DNA from: Neoceratodus forsteri
Taxonomy: Eukaryota; Chordata; Ceratodontiformes; Ceratodontidae
Reading direction: 5' to 3'
NCBI GenBank assembly: GCA_016271365.2
Contig: CM057451.1
Coordinates: forward strand, 369,231,501-369,295,500
DNA: 64,000 nt
The position numbers were made by a program, and so were the translations under genes. Below the pieces are notes generated by a model. That model did not search any database and was not told the DNA's origin. It saw nothing but the letters and a program-made list of their open reading frames with translations. Below, one piece after another: positions 21,075 to 32,840 of the stretch (position 1 is its first letter; each line of letters starts with the position of its first letter).

Positions 21075-23262
21075 CGCCCCCGCCGCACACAGTATGGCTG
21101 ACGGGTGCCCAATCCCTGTGGGCTCCGCTGCCCCCAGAGTTCCTAGGTGCCACGCTGGGAGCCCACCCCAGTGTGGCATAAGTGAGAGATTGGCAACGGG
21201 TGCCCAATACCCCGCTGGCTCAATTAAACTCCCCAAAAGAAACAGACCTCCAGTTGCCACACTGGGAGCCCACCCCAGCGTGGACACGCTCGAGCGGCCG
21301 ACGGGGTGCCCAATCCCCCATGAGTTACACTGACCCCCCAAAAAGTTCTTTCCAGCTGCCACGCTGGGAGCATACCCCAGCATGGCACAAGTCCCGCGTC
21401 GTCTTCCTAAAAAGAAAACAAACACCTGAAAAGAAAAAAACGATCCCTCGTTGATTGTCTTGCCCTCCAACCCGCGCCCACCCTCTGTGCATCCACCTCC
21501 CCACACCCCCACCTCACCCCATACTTACCTCCGGAGGCTGGGGCGATGATCTTCGGTGGACCGGGAACACATCTGCACTCTTCAAAGACGACCGCGAACT
21601 GAAGAAATGGTGGTAAGCTGTATAATGGAATAAATAGGGTTTTTTCAACTTTGATGCATATCTCAAGCATTTTTTTGGAATTTTGGCACCACATTAACAT
21701 GGGGTTTTGGGACCCCTCCTCATGAATTATGGCACTGTCATGGCGTTAATCGGCCCTGAAAGGTGATTTCGCGGTCACTGCACTGCAAGAACCACCTTTG
21801 GGACCAATTTACTAAACGACAGTGTCACAGTTATGAGATAGGCCTCAAAAACCCTATGTTGAAAATTTGGTGAAAAATTCTAAAATGACTGATTTACGAG
21901 CGCATGCTATGTAGTTCCTACACACCGTAAGTTCACCAATTTTTAATATTTTCACTCCAGATTTTCAACATTGCTTATTTTACCACACCTCCTTATGAGC
22001 AGTACAGCTGTCATTTTTCACATCTCGCCCAAAATGTGTTTCCGCGCATGTACTGCACAATGGCGCAGTCGGTATGTGAAATCAATGTTCGGGACAGATT
22101 AAGAAAATCACAGTGACACTGTTCATGAGCAGACGTCTTGAAATGGCTGTGTTAAAAATTTGGTGACAAAAGTCCATAAAATGACTGTGTTACGAGCGAG
22201 CATTAGCAGTTTTCACGCACCGTAAGTTCATGAATTTGTAATATTTTCAGTCCAGATTTTCACCACTGGCATTTTTCCACACTTCCTTATGAACAGTACT
22301 GCTGTCATTTTTCACAGCATGGCCGAAATGTGTTTTTGCACTTCCAGCGCAGAAATGCGTGGTCGCTGTGGGAAATCACTGTTCCGGACAGATTAAGAAA
22401 ATCACAGTGACAATGTTCATGAGCTGAGGTCCCAAAATGCCTGTGTTGACAATCTGCTGTAAAAAATCCCCAAACTAATTACATTATGGGTGTGCGTTGC
22501 ACAGTTTCTACGCACGCTCATGACTTCACCAGTTTTTTAAATATTTTCACTGCAGATTTTCAACATTGCCATCTTTTACACCTCCCCATGAACAGTACAG
22601 CTGTCATTTTTCACATCCTATTCGAAATGTGTTTTCGCACCTGTGGTGCCAAATGGCGTAGTCGCTGTGCAAAATCAGCTTTCCGCTAACGAACTGATAT
22701 TGCCACTGTTCATGAGGTGGGGGTCACAAAAAAAACATGTTGAAAATTTAGAGTGAAAATACCAATGAATGCCTGAGGCGTTAGGGTTTCCGACCATAAT
22801 GCCCCACCCTGTAGAGACTGACAGGCATCAGGGGTGTGACTTGGGATTGTCGCCTGTAATGCTCATACTATTCCACCCCTACCCACACCCTGCAGCCAGT
22901 GAGAGGCATCAAGGTGTGCCTTGGACTTTTCGGCCCCAAAGTTCACCCCATTCTCCTATACAGCACCCATCTCACCATATTTCCTGATGGAATGGGGTGA
23001 ACATAAGGGCCAAAGACCCCAAGGCACACCGTGACACTTGTCGGTGTCTGCAGGGTAGAGTGTGGTGAAATGGTGCGGCCGCTCTGCCTGATGACCCAAA
23101 GGCACACCCCAATGCCTGTCAGTCTCTGCAGGGTGGTGGTGGGGTTGGCTTCAGTTCAATACTTCACTGCCACTCCTATTATGCAGCTCTGTAACTCCTA
23201 CACTACCAATGCCAGTGCCAGCAAGCAAACATTCGGCATTGACAAACGCTTGTTCTTTTAGG
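21075..23262. repeat. Composite repeat copy 2, blocks a to d
   Basis: Block a (about 21085-21400) has four copies of the TGGGAGCCCACCCCAG-type motif alternating with GGGTGCCCAATCCC. Block b (21430-21640) has the reverse-strand GTAAGTATGG. Block c (21640-22784) repeats the 300-bp unit (CACCTCC-type starts at 21986, 22279 and 22579). Block d (22785-23262) closely matches copy 1 block d. This copy is uninterrupted and is the best reference for the composite. Block z is not recognised here. Confidence 0.82.
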
Positions 23263-23489
23263 AGAGCTGCTAGGTGACTCTGCAGCAGATTGAGTGACTG
23301 TGAGGTTTGCCCTTTTCTTTTGTGTTTTTCTGCAAAAAAAAGTTCACCCAGATCACTATGTAAATGGTCATGGTCAGGGCCCAAACAAACAAAACACAGA
23401 CCGCTGTGGTCTGCCTTCACCAAGATCCTGGAATACAATTCACAATTTTAAATCTTGTTGGTCTTGTTCTTTTCTTAGGCTTTTCAGCC
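23263..23489 (-). pseudogene. DIRS gag N-terminal fragment, family H
   Basis: The minus strand from about 23489 reads MAEKPKKRT, matching the MSEKPKRKT start of the gag at 1560-3133. It then has CFVCLGPDHDHLHSD, the zinc-binding-like cluster of DIRS gag proteins, in a frame running from 23438. The gag sequence ends exactly where block d of composite copy 2 begins. This suggests the composite is inserted in, or carried by, a DIRS gag gene. Confidence 0.65.
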
Positions 23490-23706
23490 ATACCAATTGC
23501 TTGAATATGGCCATAAAGTATTGCATGTTCCTTAAAGAACATAATTAAAAACAACTAAATAAAACATGTAAAAATAAGCATTTCTTTTAAATGTTTTTAA
23601 CCAGAATAACTGTTACCATGATCAAGGGAACCACAAAATGGCTATTCTCTGGTTCCAGGAAATCAATTGGAAACCAGAAAATACTGCTAAAATATTGAAA
23701 GTTATA
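23490..23706. other. No feature recognised
   Basis: AT-rich sequence upstream of the gag start, possibly the leader of the same decayed DIRS element. No terminal repeat found. Confidence 0.3.
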
Positions 23707-23866
23707 AGTTTATAGGGGTGCTAGGAGGGACTCTTATGGATATAGTGTTGCCTTGCATGTTCTTAGGGCAAGAGAACTGCAAACTGAAGGTGAGCAGTTC
23801 TGGTGCCCTAAGGACGCAAGAGACAATATCCATAAGAGTCCCTCTTAGTGCCCCTATACACTTATT
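23707..23866. repeat. Foldback element, about 65-bp arms
   Basis: The left arm contains TATAGGGGTGCTAGGAGGGA and CTTATGGATAT. The right arm contains ATATCCATAAGAGTCCCTCT and GTGCCCCTATA. The arms pair with few mismatches around a spacer of about 20 bases. MITE-like. Confidence 0.85.
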
Positions 23867-23884
23867 ATAGATCATGGCACCATT

Positions 23885-24982
23885 TAAAACAAGCATTTGT
23901 CAATGCAGAATGTTGTCTTGCTGGCACTGTCATTGGTAGTGCAGGAGTTAGATGCATAATAGGAATGGCAGTGAAGTATTGAACTGACGCCAACCCCACC
24001 CCCATCCTGCAGAGTCTGACAGGCATTGAAGTGTGCCTTTGGGTTGTCGGCCATAATGCTCACGCCATTTCACCTCATCCTACCCTGCAGACACTGACAA
24101 GTGTTGCATTGTGCCTTGGGGTCTTTGGGCCTTACGCTCACCCCATTCCATAAGGAAATATGCTGAGATGGGTGCACTATAGGAGACTGGGGTGAACTTT
24201 GGGGCCGAAGACTCCAAGGCACACCTCAGTGCCTGTCACTAGCTGCAGGGTGAGGGGGGGGGAATGGCATGAGCAGTACAGCTGATGATCCCAACTCACA
24301 TCCCTGATGCCTGTCAGTCTCTACAGGGTGGTGCATTAGATCCCAAGTCACACCCCTGACGCCTGTCTGTCTCTACAGGGTGGGGCATTACGGTTGGAAA
24401 CCCTAATGCCCCAGGCATTTAGTATTTTCACTCAAATTTTCAACATGGGCATTTTGTGACCCTACCTCATGAACAGTGACACTATCAGTTCATTAGCCGA
24501 AGGTGATTTTGCATAACTGTACCATCTGGTGCCACAGATGCGAAAACCCATTTCAGGCAGGATGTGAAAAATGACAGCTGTGCTGTTCATGAGGAGGTGT
24601 AAAAAAATGGCAATGTTGAAAATCTGGAGTGTAAATATGAAAAAATTGGTGAAATCACGAGCGTGCTGAAATAGCAATGCACGCATCGCACGCAATTATT
24701 TTGATTTTTAACTACATTTTCAACATAAGCATTTTGGGATTCCTCCTCTCATGAACAGTGGCACTGTGATTTTTAGCATCTGTCCTGAAAGTTGATTTCC
24801 CACAGCAAACGTGCCATTGTGTGCCACAGGTGTGAAAACAAATTTCAGGAAGGACGTGAAACATGACAGCTGTACTGTTCATAAGGAGGTGTGAAAAAAT
24901 GGCAATGTTGAAACTCTGGAGTGAAAATATTAAAAATTGTCAAAATTACGAGAGTGCGTGGAAACTGCGCAATTCATGCTCA
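23885..24982. repeat. Composite repeat copy 3 (inverted), blocks d and c
   Basis: Reverse complement of composite copies 1 and 2. Block d is at 23885-24415 and the first part of block c at 24416-24982. It stops at the Gypsy LTR and resumes at 34764. With copy 2 it forms a large inverted repeat about a 620-bp centre. Confidence 0.82.
24979..24982. other. Target-site duplication CTCA (left) of the Gypsy element
   Basis: The four bases CTCA directly precede the left LTR and recur directly after the right LTR at 34764-34767. Four to six base duplications are usual for Ty3/Gypsy integration. Confidence 0.75.
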
Positions 24983-26593
24983 TGTAACCCCCTGCAAATG
25001 GGGGTTCCCAAAAGACTTCCAGGAGCTTGCTTGAATGCTCCAAGCCTGAATGGTGTTTGGCGTTTAAGCCATTTATCAGTGAGTGTTTTTAGAACCTCTG
25101 GTACTGTCTTTAAGAGCTGTCTGCTTGCAGACATAATTAGTTTGTATGGGGGACTGTGTGTTTCTTTGATTGAGTACCACTCAAGTTGCCGCTAATTCAC
25201 CCCATTTTGCAGTCACTAGGAGTGCAAAGGAACCTGTCTGAAAGATGTAACTGATTGCCAGAAATCATTTACAGTAATAATAAAATTACAGTTTGTCTAA
25301 CCTGCTTTTTGCAGTCAGAACTGTCTGCCTAGTTCCCCATTCTGGTTTTGAACTGCTGAACTGGACCAATCAGTGTGGGGTAAACTAGCTCTAAAATGAT
25401 GCCTTGACGAATCAGAACTTGGGACTCATAATCTGAGCCAGCCACAAGAGGATTGTATGGGCAGTGACTCTGGGAGATGTAGTTTAGACTTCGTGCCTTT
25501 TGGACCAACAGCAGCAGTCTATTGTGAGTGACAGCCAATCCAGTCAAGAACTGGGAGGAACTCAAAGGAAGTGCCCGGTTTTGTCTGTTGGGAGTTTTCA
25601 GTTTGAGATCTGAAAGTGAAGGGAAAGAAACCCTGTGCTCCTTCAGTGCACAGTTTCAGTCAAAAACGTGTGCAAGGCCCAGAGTTCCGCTCTACAACTT
25701 GTGTAACTGCTTGTTAGGACTGAACTGGCCCTGTGAAAAGAATCAAAGGATCTCTGAAGAGTAGAAACCAGGCTCACCCTGTAGAAGACTGAAGAAATTG
25801 TTGAATTACACTCGGTCTGTCAGGAACTGAATCTGCTGTGTGTTCTCCTGGTTATTGTGCAGTAATTACGATTGGGATACAGATGCAGCCTGCCTGGTAT
25901 AGTGCTTTCTTTTTTTACCATATAAATGTGTGAGGAGTCTCTTGAGATCAAAAGTAGCCCTGCTGACATTGAAGGACCATATCTTCTTTGGAGGTCGTGA
26001 GTACTAATTGGTGGCTCCTGTTGAATTGCCACATTAAATCCAAATGGAATTACTGTACTGCTGACTGTTTAATTTTCCTTTTCTCTGTGAAAGGGCCCTA
26101 CCAGCTGCCACGGTTTGGACTAGCCACTAGGGCCTGGGTACCCAGGACAGTAACTGGTAGGGATAGGCCTGTGCACAGAGCCATAGGTAGATAGTAAAGT
26201 GATAAGCTAATTAACCTGATTTCCCTGTCCTTGTTATATCCCCTAAATAAATCAGAGCTGTTTGTTTCAACAAAGTTATACTGCCTGAGGTATTTGTCTA
26301 TGTTAAAGTACTGTACTGTGATTGTTGCACTGTATCTTATTTTACAGGATGTCCGGTGCCTGAACCAGCCTTGGGGGTAAGTGTATACTGTGAAGGTAAT
26401 TCTGCTATATTGTGTGGGCCACTAGTGGGAAGAAAGGGGTTGCAGTGTCCCAGAGGGCTGTGACCAAGTAGTTTAACTATTGCAAACCCTGACCTCTGGG
26501 TGGAGGCACCCCATTGGATCCAGGCCCCCAACCTGTTAGTGGCAAATCAGGCAGGGGTAGTAGCCCCTGGGATAGCGCCATCTAGGGGTTACA
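24983..26593 (+). repeat. Left LTR
   Basis: 1611 bp, starting TGTAACCCCC and ending GGGGTTACA. A TATAAA lies at 25921-25926 and an AATAAA at about 26246, consistent with a promoter and polyadenylation signal roughly 320 bp apart. It matches the right LTR along its whole length. Many of the differences are single-base insertions or deletions. Confidence 0.95.
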
Positions 26594-26595
26594 TT

Positions 26596-26614
26596 TTGAG
26601 GCACCGCTGGGATT
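26596..26614 (+). promoter_or_regulatory. Primer-binding site, probably tRNA-Thr
   Basis: Two bases after the LTR lies TTGAGGCACCGCTGGGATT. Vertebrate tRNA-Thr (AGU) is known to end in a sequence whose complement, with CCA, would be TGGAGGCACCGCTGGGATT, so 18 of 19 positions agree. The assignment rests on recalled tRNA sequence and should be checked. Confidence 0.65.
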
Positions 26615-26676
26615 GTGTGTCCTCTAGTGGCCATATTTACAAACCACTGTTAAGGAAAAAATAAATAAATAAATAA

Positions 26677-28215
26677 ATGGGTACCCGACAGAAGTGGCTG
26701 TGCACGGCTGGTGGAGTGGTGTACTGGGGAGGAGATCGACCCCCAAAATGCTATGCTTATCCTGGACATCCCCCTGGGTATCAATACGGACACTGTGCAG
26801 GGAGTACTTTCCAAGGTGGAAGGTTTACAAAATCCTGTGGTGGTGGGTCGGCACGCTAATCTGCTCACCCACACTTTCCTGGCCCTAGTAGAGTTTAAGG
26901 ATCCCATAGATAGCTCCAAAGTACCACAGACCATTACCCCAGAGGAGCCCTCACTGCTTGGAGAGTGATAACTAATGACAGTAAAGACCTGGGGGAATGA
27001 GCCCCACCACTATCTGAAACTTTGAGGAGAAATTTGCTAAATGGTTGCTGGGAGAAGGAAAACTGTGGAGGACTTGAAGAAACTATTCTTGCCACCTGGG
27101 GTGTTCCTCCCCAACACCCTCTCCTGCTCCAGTACCCGTAATGGTGGCTGAACCAATGCAGACTCCTATTTCTGCACCTGCCATTAGTCACGACTCACCG
27201 AGGTTGAGGATCTTCTGGCACCTCCCCACCCCCAAGGGAGGATGACTGGGAGACCTGGATAGACTATGTTGCCCCCCAAGTGCTAGAATGGCAATGCTCG
27301 GAAGCCGAAAAGCGAAAGAGGGTTAGTGAGAGCCTCCGAGGTCCTGCCCTGGCTACCATCCGTGCTAAACGGGCCAGTAACCCTGAAGCGACTGCACAAG
27401 CCTATCTTGAGGCCTTGGAGAATGTGTATGGGAGCCCAGATTCTGATGAGGACCTATGGTGGAGAGTAAGAAATGCACAACAGTACCAAGGGAGTTGTTG
27501 TCTGTGTATGTCCTCGGTTGGAAAAATTGTTGCAAGAATGCCTCAGAAAGGGTAGTTTGCCAGCGATTGAACTGGACCGAACCAGACTGGACAGAATCCT
27601 TAAGTCTGCCCCTTCTCAGAACTGCTGTTGCTTCCAGTTACGCCTGGCAAATCGACTGGAATCCCCACCCTCCTATGATGAGTTAATGAGAGAAATTCGA
27701 GGAGTTGAGAAAAGGCGACCGGAGGGATCTGCACCAATAGCTGTGGCTATGACCCGAGTGACTGAGGTGGCCCATCAGTGAAGTTCAGGGGCAGAGGTTG
27801 GCAGTCAATGAGTGCTCTGATAAGGAAAAAGATATGCCACAATGGGGCGAACTGTTGAGAGAGATCCGGGAATTCAAAACAGTCCTTTATGAAGGCCACG
27901 CCTGCAAGTACGGGCCCCACCTATATCCGACTGCATCTGCTATGGGGTGGGGATACCCACCCATGTATCTCCTGCTGATAACAGCTCGAACTCGATTCCT
28001 TGACCATGGAAGTGGAGAAACTGATGAGATGTCTCCAAATGCTTATCACGCCGCAGACAGAGATGGCACCAAGGTTTCCAGTTAGTAATACCCCGCCCTG
28101 GCTCCCAGTGTGGCACCTCGGCCAGCTCAAACTCCAAAAAGTATGTTTTGCTATAATTGTGGGAAGGATGGGCACATGAAAAGGAATGCCAATCCCCAAA
28201 GACACTGACAAAGTT
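26677..28215 (+). pseudogene. Gag, PNMA-like, frameshifted
   Basis: The N-terminal part (26711-26968) reads WCTGEEIDPQNAMLILDIPL and GVLSKVEG, the arrangement seen at the start of vertebrate PNMA proteins. The central part (27250-27560) has QVLEWQCSEAEKRKRVSESL, RGPALATIRAKRASNP and LEALENVYGS, the capsid-like core with its E-K-R-R-L and LRGPAL motifs. A zinc knuckle CYNCGKDGHMKR follows at about 28145-28180, its last cysteine out of frame by one base. Known: PNMA genes are domesticated from Ty3/Gypsy gags. Expected role is capsid assembly and RNA packaging. Frames break near 26970, 27490 and 27780. Confidence 0.8.
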
Positions 28216-28289
28216 GCATATAGGCTACAAGGAGAGCTTGGAGAACAAATCAGTGGTTAAGAGGTGCACGAAATGATCCCAGTGAGGGC

Positions 28290-28760
28290 ACCAAAATGCT
28301 AATTCACGTCTCTTTGTGGCAAGGTCAGTTGCCCAGGCCCCCTACTACCGCCTCTCCAGACTGGTCCAGAATAGTGGGTCCCTCCATGGAGACCACTGTA
28401 AAGGTAAATGGAGTGTCTACAAGAGCTGTATTAGACAGTGGCTCCCAAGTGACAATTATGTTTCAAGATTGGTATCAGAAGCATTTGTCAGACGTACCCT
28501 TACAACCATTAGAAGGACTGCATGTATGGGGGTTAAGTGAGAAGGCCTACCCTATTCTGGGTATATCCGAATTTGGCTGTCTTTCCCCACCTCCGTGGCT
28601 GGAGTGGCCGAACAAGTAGAGACCCTAGCCTTAGTGTGTCCCCCCACTGGACTGTATGATGGTGTCCCTTTGTTGATTGGAACAAATGCTCATATGTTCA
28701 GAAGGCTGGCACATTTGTGTTATGAAAAACAGGGTCAAAGACTAGTAGAGCTTTAAGAGT
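28290..28760 (+). pseudogene. Retropepsin-like protease
   Basis: The frame 28296-28619 contains TRAVLDSGSQVTIM, the D-S-G active site with its hydrophobic flank, followed by a GLSEKAYPILG segment. A second segment in another frame (GVPLLIGTN, around 28665) fits the conserved ILG/IGTN end of the domain. Expected role is processing of the gag-pol product. The break between the two segments lies near 28600. Confidence 0.8.
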
Positions 28761-28839
28761 TCCGGCTTTAATTAAGAAGGCCTATGAGGCACAGAGAGAT
28801 GCTGAAAATATAGAACCAGAGGAACCGTCGGAATTGTAT

Positions 28840-30620
28840 GGAAGAAGGATCCTGAGTCTCTGATCCTGGCACCAAATGCCCAGTGTACCTTACAGGAGAG
28901 GTCCGTATCAGAAAGGATGTTAAGAATAAAATATTAATGTTGGATGCACCAGGCGATGGAAAATTGCCAGAGGGACTGCTGGTCAGCTTTAGTATTTTGC
29001 CCGCTAGAGCCCATGCTTATGCCAGAAGGGTAATGGTCCAAGTTCATAATGTGTCTGAAAGAGACATTCGAGTAAATAGAGGTTGCATCCTGGCTAATGT
29101 GCATTGTGCAGACACTGCAGTGCTACCCAGCAGCAAGAGTTCAAGGAAGAATGACAGAGTAACGCCTTGACTTGTTTGATTTCGCAACCCCGCTGCCAGC
29201 TGAATGGAAAGTGAGGATCAGTGAGAAGCTTGCCCAGAGAGACCAGGTGTTTTCTTTAAAGGAATGGGACGTAGGATGCGTGCAAGGAGCTGAGCACAAT
29301 ATCCGGCTGCATGACGAAAGACCATTTCGTGAGAGGTCTCGACGCCTGGCACCTGCTGATATAGATGATGTGAGACGGCATCTGCAAGAGATGTTAGCGG
29401 CTGGTGTAATACAAGAATCCAGAAGCCCTTATGCTTCCCCCATTGTGGTAGTGAGGAAAAAGAATGGGACAGTAAGGATGTGCGTGGATTATCGCACCTA
29501 AACCGGCGGACTATCCTGATCAGTACACAATGCCCCGCATTCAGGATGCTTTGGACTGCCTAAACGGGAGCAAGTGGTTCTCTGTGCTGGATCTCCGCAG
29601 TGGGTACTACCAGATCCCGGGGCCCCAGAGGACCGTGAGAAGACAGCCTTTATCTGTCCGTTGGCTTTTATGAATTCATGAGGATGCCTCAAGGATTTCA
29701 GGTGCCCCAGCCACTTTTCAACGATTGATGGAGCGGCAGTGGGGACATGAACTTACTAGAGTGCCTGGTATACCTAGATGATGTTATTGTGTTTGGCAGC
29801 TCACTGGAGGAACATGAGAGCAGATTATTTAAGGTATTGGATCGACTGGAGGACTTTGGCCTTAAACTGTCCATTGATAAGTGTCAATTCTTTCAAACAT
29901 CAGTAAAGTATGTGGGACACATAGTATCCACCGAGGGAATAGAGACCCGACCCAAGTAAAGTTGAGGCCTTGACCACCTGGCCACAGCCCAAAATCTAAA
30001 AGAACTGCAAAGATTCCTGGGATTCTGTGGTTATTATCGGCGTTCATCAAGGACTATTCAAGAGTGATCCGCCTTTACTTAACCTTACTCAAGGTATCCC
30101 CAACCCACAAAAATACCAAAAGTCAGCGCCTCAAGACTGAAAGAGTGTATTTTCATCCGAGTGAAGTATTTGGGGCCCGCTGGACTCCTGATTGTGAGAC
30201 TGCTTTTCATGAGATCATATATCAACTTACCCATGCTCCAGTGCTGGCCTATGCCGATCCAAGAAAACCTTACGTCCTGCACACTGATGCTAGCTTGCAA
30301 GGGTTGGGGCTGTGTTGTACCAAGAGCACGAGAATGGCCTGAGACCAGTGGCCTTTGCCAGTAGAAGCCTGACCCCATCTGAAAAGAACTATCCTGTACA
30401 TAAGTTAGAGTTCCTAGCTTTGAAGTGGGCTATTGTTGACCAATTCCATGAGTACTTGTATGGGGCTAAAATACTGGTAAAACTGACAATAATCCTTTGA
30501 CCTATGTGCAGACCTCAGCTAAGTTGGATGCCACTGGCCACAGGTGGCTTCTGCATTATCTACATATGACTATGCTCTCGATCACTGAGCAGGTCTGAAC
30601 CACATAGATGCTGATGCTCT
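28840..30620 (+). pseudogene. Reverse transcriptase and RNase H
   Basis: Sequence before the RT (28883-29170) may be a linker domain. RT pieces are SRRLAPADIDDVRRHLQEML and YASPIVVVRKKNGTVRMCVD (29172-29501), then SVLDLRSGYYQI and MRMPQGFQ in other frames, and LVYLDDVIVFGSSLEEHESR (29747-29959) with the catalytic YLDD. RNase H shows YVLHTDASLQGLG (first catalytic aspartate) and PVAFASRSLTPSEKNY, VHKLEFLALKWAI. At least five frameshifts. Motif order and residues are otherwise normal for Ty3/Gypsy. Confidence 0.9.
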
Positions 30621-30899
30621 CTCCGAGGCCTGTTCCCCAGAATGATTGGGTCCGATTGGCAGAACCTGACATTCGGGCACTCTGCCGGAAGTTTGACAGG
30701 AGGAACAAATGTCCACGGACGCAGTGGACTGCATGGTGGATTGCTTGGGACCCTCTGAGAATTGCATACCTGCTGCTTATTGCCACTTTTCTGCAATAGA
30801 CATTGGTGCACTGCCTCAGCTGGACAATGACAGTATTCGTGGCTCAACTCATGATCCTATGATCAAATCAGCTTTAGAAGCCCTCTATGCAGGAAAAGA

Positions 30900-31960
30900 T
30901 GTGTCCAAATTACGCCCACTGATTTGAGAACTGCACTGTTATACAAAGAAGGTCCTAAGTTGAAACTGATCAATAAACTGTTATATAGAGAAACAGTAGA
31001 CAGAGGGGACAAGTAGACAAACAACAACTGGTGCTGCCCACTGCCTTCGAGACTCAGTATTGAGGTCCTTGCACAACCACATGGGGCACCTTGGTATACA
31101 GAACACTTGACTTGGTGAGATCCAGATTCTATTGGCCTAAGATGGGGCTGATGTGAGCAAACACATACGAACTTGTAGTCGCTGCTTACAGAGGAAAGCT
31201 TTGCCCAGAGGGCTGCCCCCTTGTTAACATAACCACCAGTGCACCCATGGAGCTGGTCTGTATTGATTTTCTGAGTTTGGAGTCAGATCAAAGAAATATC
31301 AGTAATGTGCTGGTGGTCACTGACCATTTCACGAGATATGCCCAAGCTTTCCCACCAAAGACCAGAAAGCATCCACTGTAGCCAAAGTACTTGTAGAAAA
31401 CTTTTTTGTTCACTATGGGGCTCCACAAAGAATCCATTCTGATCAAGGGAGAGACTTTGAGAGTCGTCTGATCAAAGAGATGCTTTCTCTGTGGGGAGTG
31501 AGAAAGTCCAGAACCACTCCTTACCACCCCCAGGGGGACCCACAGCCTGAACGTTTCAACCGCACTTTGCTAGATATGCTAGGCACCCTGCACCCAAAGG
31601 ACAAGCCTAGATGGAGCCAACAAATTAGCACCCTGGTACATGCTTATAACTGCACCAAAAGTGATGCCACTGGGTTCTCCCCCTACCGCCTGATGTTTGG
31701 AAGAGAAGCTCGACTACCGGTAGATGTGTGTTTTGGGGTCTCTCCTGATGGGGTTCAAGCTGACAACTATTTACAGTATGTGCAAAAGTTAAAGGCCCAG
31801 CTAACTCATGCGTACCAACTGGCTCAAACCATGGCTGCCAAAAGAAATCTGGCCAACAAAGAAAGGTATGATAAAAAGGTGAAAGCACAGGAACTCCAGG
31901 AGGGAGATGGTATTGCTAAGAAATCTGGGACTGCATGGCAAACACAAGATTGCTGACAGA
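30900..31960 (+). pseudogene. Integrase, DD35E type
   Basis: A zinc-binding H-H-C-C region is seen as HNHMGHLG and CSRCLQR (about 31070-31190). The catalytic core has ELVCIDFL (first aspartate), VTDHFTRYAQAFP, HSDQGRDFES (second aspartate) and PQPERFNRT (glutamate), with 35 residues between the second aspartate and the glutamate. The C-terminal part has SPYRLMFGREARLPVD. The stretch from the second aspartate through 31956 is a single open frame; earlier parts are frameshifted. Role: inserts the DNA copy, consistent with the 4-bp duplication flanking the element. Confidence 0.9.
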
Positions 31961-32840
31961 TGGCACCATCTCCCTCACATTGTAGTGGGCAAACTAGATG
32001 ATCTGCCAGTGTACAAAGTAAGGCCTGAGAACAATTCAAAGATGTAAAACAATGCATAGAAATCATTTACTACCCATTGGACAAATCCTGATTGAGTCTG
32101 AGCCCCAGAAGATGCCCTCTGGACCAGTGACTAGAGCTGCTGCTAAGAAAGATCAAGGAAGTCTGCACCTACAGAAGCAGAGTTAAAGTGTCCCCTGCAC
32201 AAGTCCCAGTTGAGCATGACTGTCAGTCCATATCAGAAGAAAGTGAGAGTGACTTTGAATACTATCCTTCTTACGAACTGAGTCAATTGTTTCGGGCAAT
32301 CCCTAGTCAATACTGGAGACAAAGCTGGGCCTTCTGAACTGTCTATGCCCCAAGCTTCATCCCTGGAGCCAATGCTCCCAGAAAGTGAAGTGCAAAGCAT
32401 CAGATCAGATGAAATGGAATCATTGTGCATGGTTGAACTGTTTGAGCTTTCAGGGGAGGAAAATGATAGATTGGGGCAGACTGGTGATACACCCGAACAA
32501 GAAGAGTATTTTGAGTGCCCTGACAGTCCACTGCCAGTGTCTGAAAGCTCTCCATGCGAGCCAAATGTTGTGGACTCAGAAACTGTAACTCCTGGAGCTG
32601 AAAGTGCCCCAAGTTCTAGCCTCTCACCCCCATGGAGACTCCTGACAAGTGAGAACAATGCTGAAAATGAGGCTCAGAGTGCAGAGACTGTAACAGCTCC
32701 CCTAGAAAGACTGGTCGAGCTGTAAAGCCTGTGGTGCACCTCAGTTATGATTCCCTGGGCCGCCAGTGGACCTGCCTCAATGTTGTCCATAAAGGAGTGT
32801 ATGTCCCCGAGCTCATTGCCCAAACTGAGCGTTAGTGCTA
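31961..32840 (+). pseudogene. Pol C-terminal extension, acidic
   Basis: After the integrase there is an open frame of 126 residues (32345-32725), very acidic and serine rich (for example SDEMESLCMVELFELSGEEN), followed in another frame by VKPVVHLSYDSLGRQW. That last segment resembles the basic/aromatic tail often found at the end of vertebrate Ty3/Gypsy pol proteins. No enzymatic motif. It could be part of pol or a separate small gene; the broken frames do not decide. Confidence 0.5.

Noticed and set aside
20844..21512. Minus-strand 222-codon frame over composite block a
   Set aside because: Its length comes from repeated GC-rich minisatellite units; no recognisable domain and the frame is not kept in the other copies.
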